Origin: Rhynchosporium graminicola
Lineage: Eukaryota; Ascomycota; Leotiomycetes; Helotiales; Ploettnerulaceae
Assembly: GCA_900074885.1 (NCBI GenBank)
Contig: FJUW01000010.1
Location: 496,001-560,000, forward strand
Direction: 5' to 3'
DNA length: 64,000 bases
Of the stretch, positions 56,317 to 64,000 are shown in pieces. The position numbers were made by a program, and so were the translations under genes. The notes under the pieces were generated by a model. The model did not search any database. It worked only from the letters and a program-made list of their open reading frames with translations, and was not told the origin of the DNA. Positions within the stretch are counted from its first letter, which is position 1. Each line of letters begins with the position of its first letter.

Positions 56317-57851
56317 TCATGCTGTCGTAGATATAGTGTCGCTGACAAGCTACAGGCTCAGGACACGCAAGGAGTTTACCCACCTGGCAGAAAGTGCCTT
56401 GGAAGATAAGGCGAACCACTGTGAGTGACTTTTCTTGTGTAGTAAATTCATTTTCTGACAGAGACCAGACAAGGGTGTTGTTGATGCTTTCCAAGCTGCT
56501 ATGAACATGCTACGGCGGCAATGATAGGCTGTAGTCCTTTACTTCGGTGTAAACCTTCATTATGTGCGTTTTGCTTTTCTGATATGTCGGGGATTTGAGG
56601 AGCCTGAATATCTCGCTATACACAGAGGTTCTGGGTTTATCAGGCGTTCACATCCACGGAGAACTTCACTACCTGTTCAAGGCGCCTCTAGCTAATCAGC
56701 GATTCGAGATACCCAATTGCACGATTTATACTAGACAACAATTATTTCAGCCAGTATGTGCCTTGCTCTAAGGAGAAGCCGGTGCTCCCTGCGGGAAAAG
56801 CCAATCGTGATATGCAACTGCGCCACAAAGCTGAATCGGGAAACCACAACGGCTGGATGGCAAGGGGATCCTCCAAATTTCAGCGTGCTCAGATTTACCC
56901 AAAAGTTCTGTCATGGCGACTCGGCATGGGTGAGCATTTCGATACTTACAGCAATGGTTTGACACCCGAATTTCAGATGCCCAGGTGGAACTCCTGTAGC
57001 AGGCAGTCTCGTTACGAAGGGTTATCACGTCCATGACCTTGATACATCCACTTTCAATATTGCTTGTGAGAAGTTCAGCATGATCATGGGACGTTGTGCT
57101 TCGCGATTGCAGCACGTAAAGTGTAGTATCTGAAGCGTCATGTGCATTAAGTGTTAGTTTAGCCTTCCGCCTCTTGACGATGAAGCAGGTCGGACTGGCT
57201 GCGTTTGATCTTAAGCGAATGGGAACTCGAGAAAGGCAGACGTTTCTCTACCGAGTGCACTACCTACCTTCTTCATCTGATGGGGGATGTAGGTGTACTT
57301 GTTACCAATCGTGAGCTTCATTTTCTGTCAGTGGCTTGTCGCAATAGTAGAGAATTGTCCACTGCCGGCCAGTGGGATCAGAGTCTAGGTAATAAATTAG
57401 CGAGATTTGGGAGTACAAGAAACGCCCCAAAAACCTCTCTACCTACCAGTTTATAGTAGACAGTTCTCGGCCGTAAGCAACACTCACGATTCGCGATCTC
57501 TGTTCAGGCTGGGATGGCAGTGTCGCATTCGTTTGCTGTGCCCTCATCCAACGTCGACGTGAGGGCGTAACCTCATTATCGAACCCGTATTCCAACGCGG
57601 GTCGTTCATCGGACATCGCCCGGCTACTGTCAAAAGTGTTGGCCAGCCATTTCACAATTTGTCGGCATAAAAACTGTGATCGTGAAGCAGCTATAAGTAC
57701 TTTGATGTTAGCTCGTTATTCACGTACCAATTTCACAACCACCTATTCGAAACACTACCAGTCTCGGACTCTCTCGCGACAATCCAGCTCTCTCACGTAA
57801 AAATTTCAAATTTGAGCACCTCAAATAAGAGGAATCAACCCTTCTAACACA
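56317..57851. other. No recognisable gene
   Basis: Small overlapping frames around 56750-57115 and 57205-57655 have no family features. The last part, up to 57851, is the promoter side of the dehydrogenase pseudogene. Confidence 0.45.
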
Positions 57852-58955
57852 ATGAGGTTATTCTCGAATGCAGCACCTTCTCTCACGGAGAAGAATCTCC
57901 CAGACCAGTCAGGAAAGGTGACTGCTACACTCCAGCTCTCATACTACTTAGCTCGTTCCTTCTAGGTCTTTATTGTGACAGGCAGAACAGGCGGCTTGGG
58001 ACACCATCTTGTAAAGATGCTGTATGCTCAAAATGCAAAGGTCTGGATAGCAGCTCACTCGGAAGAGAAAGCAACAAAAATTATGGATCAGATCAAGGCC
58101 ATACACCCATCATCGAGAGGAGCCTTGCTATACTTGCAGCTTGAACTTAACGACTTGACAACTATCAAAGCCTCAGCCGAGAAGCTCCTTACGCAAGAGA
58201 ATTCTTTGCACGTCCTCTGGAACAACGCTGGTGTGATGCGACCTCCTCAGGGAAGCAAAACCAAACAACGTTATGAGCTTGAAATTGGGATGAACAACGC
58301 AGCCCCACACCTCTTCACAAAGCTCCTTACACCGCTGCTGAAGCAAAGCCCAAGGTCTCACCTCCTGGAGCCGTTCGCGTGGTTTGGGTATCATCATCGG
58401 CCGCCAAGAATTTCGCACTAGAGAGGGGTCTGGACGTTGCGAATCTCGACTATCACGGTGAAAAAGGTGTCTAGCCAAAGTATGGAATCAGCAAAGCTGG
58501 AAACATCTACCAGGGAACGGAGTATTCGAGACGATATAGTCAGGATGGTATACTCAGCGTGGTAAGATTTTTCCAACTTCACCTGAACTGAGTAATACTG
58601 ATGTATTAGTCTGTGGATCCAGGATTTCTGAAGACAGATCTGTATCATAATCTTCCTCGATGGCAGGCCCCGTTCATGAATCTGCTTCTGCATGATCCTA
58701 TATATGGAGCCTATACAGAGCTATATGCAGGCCTGTCTACAGATATTGAAATGTCAAGCAATGGCAATTTCGGTACGTACTTGCGAATACAGCCATTTTC
58801 GCTTAGACTGACAGTAAATAGTGGAGCCATGGGGCAAATTAACTCCTGCCAGAAAAGACACCGTGCTAGGAAGCAAGTCCAGAGAGGAAGGTGGAAGTGG
58901 CATTGCCACTGATTTCTGGGAGTGGTGTGGAAAGCAGATTGCAGAGTTTGTTTGA
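57852..58955 (+). pseudogene. Short-chain dehydrogenase/reductase, pseudogene (4 exons)
   Basis: The family (NAD(P)-dependent SDR) oxidises or reduces alcohol/ketone groups; the substrate is unknown. Exon 1 (57852-57917) reads MRLFSNAAPSLTEKNLPDQSGK; after an intron (57918-57965) follows VFIVTGRTGGLGHHLVKMLY, with the TGxxxGxG dinucleotide motif. The strand motif NNAGVM and the catalytic-type YGISKAG are present. At about 58352 the frame shifts (before SPPGAVRVVWVSSSAA) and a TAG stands at 58472-58474 just before PKYGISKAGNIYQ. Exon 3 begins at 58613 (SVDPGFLKTDLYHNLPRWQA, HDPIYGAYTELYAGLS). The last exon from 58822 (EPWGKLTPARKD, FWEWCGKQIAEFV) ends at 58955. Intron borders are normal, so only the frameshift and stop break it. 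Two sequencing errors are the alternative. Confidence 0.82.
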
Positions 58956-61319
58956 GTGTTGGTCTTTACTGCTACCTGTGGGTGAGCATCATCCTTTGGA
59001 TCTTTAATTTTGTTTGACCACAGGAAGAGATCGTGTTGCTAATTCTGTGACAAAATCCGCGTATTTACCCGTATTGATTTGGTTAAGGTGATACAAACCA
59101 CTCAGCATGTTCTAAATGACTTTCCAATGTCAATTTAAGTTCTTTGATGATCTTACGACTTGCAAGTTACGTCAAAGCAAAGTCCTGCAATGTCATTGTG
59201 ATGGTGAGTACTTTCAACTGCATGTCCTGACATAATTTCACCACTTTGAATCAGAGAGCTGAAGTCGTCCTGGCCCTCTTAAAAGTCCGCATTTATTGCT
59301 AAGGCTGACCGCTCAAAATATCCGAAGATCGAGGTCCTGCACATTTGTCCGATGTCCCGAGCGTGTCGTATAAGTCAAGCATGAGACTGATAGGGTAGTG
59401 CACCACATCATAACATGTGGAAGGAGCAGGAAGATTGTCGCTAACGTCCTTGACACAGTGAGTAACAAGACTAAAGTGCCATTCCTGACGAGATGACGGT
59501 GTTTGACGCCGATGAACGACACCTTTATTCCTTTTGGCCACGGCCATATGTTTTCCGTGCACAAGTCTTTTCTTCCTGGTCAGACAAGAGCGAATCGAGC
59601 TTTAAATCTACCCCGTGCTTCTGCTCGAACGAAGCACAAATCGAACGTCGCCGAAAGGCAAGTTCAGTCCACGATATCTCCTCGATACTAGTAAGTCGAC
59701 TTCTGAAATTGGGGTCGCTCAAATCTCGCCCTTCTCCAAGATCCTTCCGTCTTGTCAGGAACATCGCATTGCCTGCCCTGCCGTAACTTTCCAATGGGGA
59801 GATGAAGTATGCCTGTGGTCACAACATTGCTGGCATATCGAAACCCTCAGCACTAGTTGGCTGAAGGGCAATCCGGAGATTCTTCAGGCTCCAGAGGCCT
59901 CCAGTTTTGAGGAGTCTGTACGAGAATGAGTACGAGACTGTCTAGAGACTTGATGGATTGAAAGTCTGAGATGAGCTCTACAATTGACGCAGAGCCGGCA
60001 CTGAGTCCGTTCGGCACGATTCTTTCCAAATATGGAGGCTCCGATTGTCTGGGTCCAAGGGTCAAGATGTTCAAGCTATGTTCCTTTGCAGATACAGTAC
60101 TAGATCTTTGCTGTTGGCCGAAATCGAAAACCCAACAAAAAGCGCTCGTGTTGCTTTCTCAACACTTGAAGAAATTGAGTAAACCACTTATCGCGTGAAC
60201 ATAATGATTATTTTGCCTAATAGACTCAAAGCAGTTGCCTCATATCTTTACTAGCGGTGCTTAGAGTACAGATAGCTACTAAACTATTGGCGATCGAATT
60301 ACCAGATAGGAATGCTAGGGCGATATTCGTTTGGTTGACCAGCAAAACTGCAATTCAGCGATTTCCCAATTTTAGAAGCCTAGCAGGTTTATATCCCCTT
60401 ATCAAGATTCATATTCAAATGGATAGAACTGATGCCAGTACAAGCCTATAAGGGCGAATGGTAAAGGATATTCTTACTAGTCGGCGAGTGTTGTGATACA
60501 GGCTGGTAATACAAGTGACTTTTGGTGGGACGGATTGTTTAGCCACGGTACTGAAGATCCGTGTTGAACGACCGAAATTTGCGCAAGTTCGATATACCCA
60601 TTGTGCTAGAAGTATAATTTTGGGTAAGGGTAACGTGGGGGTTTCTACTCTTCATTGTGACTTTGTAAAGCGATTGCGACTTCCCGCTGAGTTGCTCCCA
60701 CGAACAATCGAAGCATCTTGTCGATGTCCTCGTGTATGTATTGGATCCGGAAGCACTTCGTGGCTTTGGAAGCCTTTCCTGAAGCTGTACATTTTTCGGA
60801 GGAGATAGCAGAAAATATTGTGTATCAAATTTAGCTCAGTATTGCGTTCATATATTTGAAAACGATTCTCTGCGGTAGTAGCAGCGAAATTTCATTTAGA
60901 GTCTGTGAGCAGGGTTGGGAGTAGCATCGCCTCCTGCGCAGATCGGGAGACCGCCGTGGCGACATGAGGGCGGGCGTACTCGCTTAGTTATCCCCTTCTC
61001 ATAATGTCAACAAATACACAGGCTTTACTGCGATTTCACGTTTTGCAAGCGCTGAAGTACTGATTGGAAATTGACTCAATTCAGCGTGTGAAGTTTTACA
61101 TAGATGAAGATAATAAGGAAGGCGACTGACACATGTCATTGAAAAGATTGGTCATTGTACTAGGATGGTCAACTATTCTTCGACTGATTTACTCCTGAGC
61201 CCATCGAAGGGGTTGGTGGGAAGATGCGGGTGTATTACAATAGTAGACTTGTCTCTTATGAAGCAATGTAAGTCGCCATTCTCGAGTCCTAATTGCAAAA
61301 TAGCTGCTGGGACTTGTTC
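58956..61319. other. No recognisable gene
   Basis: Scattered frames occur on both strands. At about 59510-59580 a plus-strand reading (FGHGHMFSVHKSFL) vaguely recalls the start of a BTB/POZ domain, but the frame soon breaks and support is too weak to call it. Confidence 0.4.
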
Positions 61320-61733
61320 TCATGCTCGACCTGTTACAGGATTGAGGTGCATTCTGCCCGTAACAAAACTCGATTTTCTTTGAGATATTATTGCAGCCCA
61401 GAGCCACACCAAGTACAAAGCAGGGTTCACAAGAGCCTCCCCAGCACAGTAAGTATGATGAGGATGATCCGGATGTACAGAGATTGGACATGGCATCAGG
61501 CTTGAACCAAGAGTGGCTTTTAAGAAGGCAGGCGACCTACAAATACGGAAGAAAAACCAAGCAATATCGGCAGTGGTGTCCCGTGCTGTCAAGATATATG
61601 CAGTCAGGTTGACATATTTTTGGAATTTAAATACGTTGATAGCCGATGATGCGACAGCCGGTGCTGCAATTACAATGCTAAGGAGAGTCATGGCCAGGAA
61701 AACTGACAGCGTCTTCATTTTAGGTGCGAGCAT
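61320..61733 (-). CDS. Candidate small secreted protein (gene model uncertain)
   Basis: The frame starts at ATG 61733 or, more likely, ATG 61718, giving the strong leader MKTLSVFLAMTLLSIVIAAPAVA with a good cleavage site. It is followed by SSAINVFKFQKYVNLTAYIL. The unspliced frame continues to 61320. An alternative downstream reading in another frame, GGSCEPCFVLGVALGCNN (about 61445-61390), is Cys-rich like small fungal secreted proteins. It could be joined by an intron near 61550-61450 (donor GTAGGT), but I could not settle the splice pattern. A TATTTAAG box lies at 61825-61818 with a pyrimidine-rich leader in between. I recognise no family. It could be an effector-like protein; that is inference. 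Confidence 0.45.
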   Translation of the reverse strand: MLAPKMKTLSVFLAMTLLSIVIAAPAVASSAINVFKFQKYVNLTAYILTARDTTADIAWFFFRICRSPAFLKATLGSSLMPCPISVHPDHPHHTYCAGEALVNPALYLVWLWAAIISQRKSSFVTGRMHLNPVTGRA

Positions 61734-61817
61734 TGCTTCAGTGAGAGGAAATTAGTTGCATCACAGTCCATAGACTGATGTGGTGTTGGAGAGCGAGTTG
61801 AGCGGCGAGAAGCTGTA

Positions 61818-61825
61818 CTTAAATA
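61818..61825 (-). promoter_or_regulatory. TATA-like box of the candidate secreted protein gene
   Basis: TATTTAAG on the minus strand, about 85-100 bp before the start codons at 61733/61718. It is followed by a CT-rich stretch (ctcaactcgctctccaacac). Confidence 0.4.
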
Positions 61826-62723
61826 CGGAATCGAGACAAACTAGCCACGCTCCTTATAGCTATTGAAAGAGATCTAATCTTCGACCGCAGGAGAATCAGG
61901 CATTTTGAAAGCAGAGGACTCTCTGTGAAGATAGCGCTCATTGAACATTAACCTGACGGACCTGGGGGTGTTCATCTTCAACAGAGCCCGGGATCACATC
62001 AAAAGAATTTAAACTTACTTCAATATACCAATAGCTCATTGGACAGCGGCGTCTTCTGCTATAGATACGATATAAAATCTCACAAATTCTGATAAAAAGA
62101 CTCCAAGGACAATCCTCCATCTTATTACTAGTACTCGAGCATTGCTGACACTGTTGTCTCATTGGTCAAGAAGACGATTTTATAGCTCAGGTAGCTAAGT
62201 AAAAGACTACAGTATGTCGTCGTGAGAGGTATTCGTAACGATAGGAAGCAGCTCACTTTTTCCAAACCAGCTCTGCATGACAGGGCCAGCAGATTGGTCT
62301 ATCGCACGGAGGAAGCTACCACAAAAGCAGCAGCTGTATGTCTCCTACGTCCGTCCACTAGGAGCATTCTGACATCTTGGCACAATTGTAAGGAAGCTTT
62401 TGACTGAAGACCCAGCGTTTATCCAGTCACTCTGTTATAATAGTCATGCGAATGTTTCCTAGGACTTTAGCAGCGAATTATAGTAAGTTCGGAACGGCAG
62501 CTCGATCGCCCGTGTTATGAACTTATGATCGATGTTTATCTGACGTTACTTAATGGTATTATACTTCGCTAGTTTACTAGCGCATGCTAGCGCGGTCGCG
62601 CTCACGCAGCTCCCGAGGTCTTCTACCCGTGCTGTAGCCCGAACCTTTTCTACGAAGCCTTTAAAATTCAACAATGTGAAGAGAACACCTTGCCTGCATC
62701 TAGTTGCGGGGATTTTCTCAACC
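61826..62723. other. No recognisable gene; upstream region of the DUF3807-type gene
   Basis: Short frames only. The frame that begins at ATG 62553 overlaps the next gene's first exon in the same phase and could extend it at the N-terminus, but it lacks family features. Confidence 0.4.
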
Positions 62724-63370
62724 ATGGCAACTTTTACGATCTCTCAGGTACGTTCCCAAGGTACAGCTAAAACAATCGAAATCTTCTAACGTTTAGACAG
62801 GATGACCTCGCATCCTTCCACGCAACGCATTTCTCGACAAGCTCTGTCTCCCACTTCTCAGGGCACTTTCTCGGCCCTGTAGAGGAGGAGTATTTCGAAG
62901 AGGAACAATACGACGATGGGCTAGGCTACTATGAAGATGGCGTCAAACGGACTCTGACCGATGAGCAGATTGCGATTTTCAGACATTCCGAGGCCGAAGC
63001 TTTGTTACGAAAACAACGCCATGCGGCAGAGGAAAAGGATTATCGCAGCGTCTACGAGACTGAACAGGCTGTTCCTACTGTGGAGGGCATGCATGCTCAT
63101 GATGTTGCTGTGGAGGATGAGAGTCCTACTCTCGCGCCGACACTCACACCCTCGCAACCAGAACAGCTCTTGACGAAGAAGGAGAAGAAGATAGCGAAAG
63201 CGAAAGAACGCGGCTATTTTAAACAGAACATCAAGCCGGATCTGCGGAAGAGAACGTGGGATAAAGTGGATACTGGGCTCGGCAGCCTGGATTACGAAGA
63301 CGATGTTGGCCATTCGAAGAGCGCTTTCGCAAAGCCAGCACGGAGACGAAAAATATCATACGAGGACTGA
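62724..63370 (+). CDS. DUF3807-type fungal protein (2 exons)
   Basis: I infer exons 62724..62747 and 62801..63370, a 53-nt intron (GTACGT..CTAAC..GACAG) and 197 residues. The protein starts MATFTISQ and continues DDLASFHATHFST. It has an acidic aromatic stretch (EEEYFEEEQYDDGLGYYEDGVKR) and the block RTLTDEQIAIFRHSEAEALLRK that I associate with the fungal DUF3807 family. After that come Thr/Pro-rich sequence and a basic tail (KKEKKIAKAKERGYFKQ, TWDKVDTGLGSLDYED, KPARRRKISYED). The function is unknown; the basic C-terminus would fit a nuclear or nucleolar place. An in-frame upstream ATG at 62553 could give a longer N-terminus; I prefer 62724 because the upstream part looks like a 5' UTR. Confidence 0.72.
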
Positions 63371-64000
63371 TACCAGCTATTCTACATTGGGAGCTTTCAT
63401 AAAGTGGTTCGTTGTCTTGAAATAGCAATTATCTTGCGCACCTTGCTGCAGACCTGGTCTATGGAGGCAAGATTCACACATACATCAAGCCAGGTATGTT
63501 TTACAGCGCTTTGTGGCCGTTATTATTCCTTAGCAGTCAAATGATGAAAACCATATGTATCGTCATCCTTAGTCTGAACCTCAGGAAAGCTTTAATCACC
63601 ACCGTCAGTTGGGGTGCTTATGGTGATTCTGGTCTGTGATGAAACAACAATCTTCTCTCTGAAATTCTGCAGATTTCCCCTGGCTTAGAATTACTCTATT
63701 TTATGATCGACCAAGCTGACTTATCGTGTCTTAAGGAATCCGATCCAAGCGTATTCGGGCCATTTCTGTGCTGCAGGGGATCCGGAGTGGAAATATGAAG
63801 CATGCACAGGGTATAGCAAGGCTGACAATGGTCATCATGTATCCCGACCGGCTTCTGAGGGGGTTCCCATATATGACGGAGGCTCTCCCCGTGCACTGAT
63901 ACCTCGAGAGCCCATACACAATGATGATGCGGAACGTTGATGGCGAGGCTGCGCGTCAGCCTTGTCTTATTCAAGGCTGTGGCTAGTAGTTTATAAGCTT
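63371..64000. other. No recognisable gene at right edge
   Basis: The first part is the 3' side of the DUF3807-type gene. The minus-strand frame at 63696-63974 has no family features. Confidence 0.45.

Noticed and set aside
59510..59700. Possible BTB/POZ start (HMFSVHKSFL)
   Set aside because: The similarity covers only about ten residues and the frame breaks soon after; not enough to call even a pseudogene.
62553..62789. 78-codon frame as an independent gene
   Set aside because: It contains the true first exon of the DUF3807-type gene in phase and runs on into its intron.

Overview
The window comes from a filamentous ascomycete (Pezizomycotina). The genes carry short 49-100 nt introns with GT..AG ends and CTAAC/CTGAC-type branch points. 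The products are fungal: PEX13, ATG14, a TOS1-like wall glycosidase and an Asp f 4-like secreted protein. The repeats are extremely AT-rich and carry the mark of repeat-induced point mutation (RIP): CpA->TpA changes, CAG/CAA/TGG turned into TAG/TAA, and Cys/His turned into Tyr. I cannot fix the species; a leotiomycete is only a guess.

Layout. (1) 1-4730: ordinary genes: a GNAT acetyltransferase (-), a PaiB-like FMN-binding protein (+) and three-exon PEX13 (-). (2) 4734-8048: a dead pogo/Fot-type DNA transposon (D1) with TA target duplication, split by a 1.5-kb LTR element (R6). (3) 8051-10761: AT-rich debris and a broken NmrA-like gene. (4) 10764-39127: a Russian-doll repeat block. Pogo-type transposon D2 (82-bp TIRs) holds Gypsy element R1 (-), which holds Gypsy element R2 (+), which holds three separate insertions: Gypsy R3 (-) and two copies (R4, R5, both -) of a small gag-only LTR family. 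Every level closes with equal-length LTRs (243, 496, 268, 202 and 202 bp) and an exact 5-bp target duplication, so the order of events is certain. (5) 39130-64000: genes again: a multi-exon glycosylated membrane protein, a TOS1-like protein, an Asp f 4-like protein, ATG14, a divergent small acidic protein, a broken short-chain dehydrogenase, a candidate small secreted protein and a DUF3807-type protein, separated by long non-coding stretches and one assembly gap.

Most noteworthy are: the gag-only family R4/R5/R6, whose LTR end, primer-binding region and polypurine region match the complete element R3, suggesting R3 supplied its enzymes; and antisense reading frames in the 3' parts of R2 and R3, opposite in direction to gag-pol. 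The R2 antisense frame rejoins to exactly 180 codons when the R5 insertion is removed. All elements look dead.

Boundaries of LTRs, TIRs and target duplications were read base by base. Exon junctions were inferred from splice signals and reading frame. Family names rest on recognised motifs, not on database searches.
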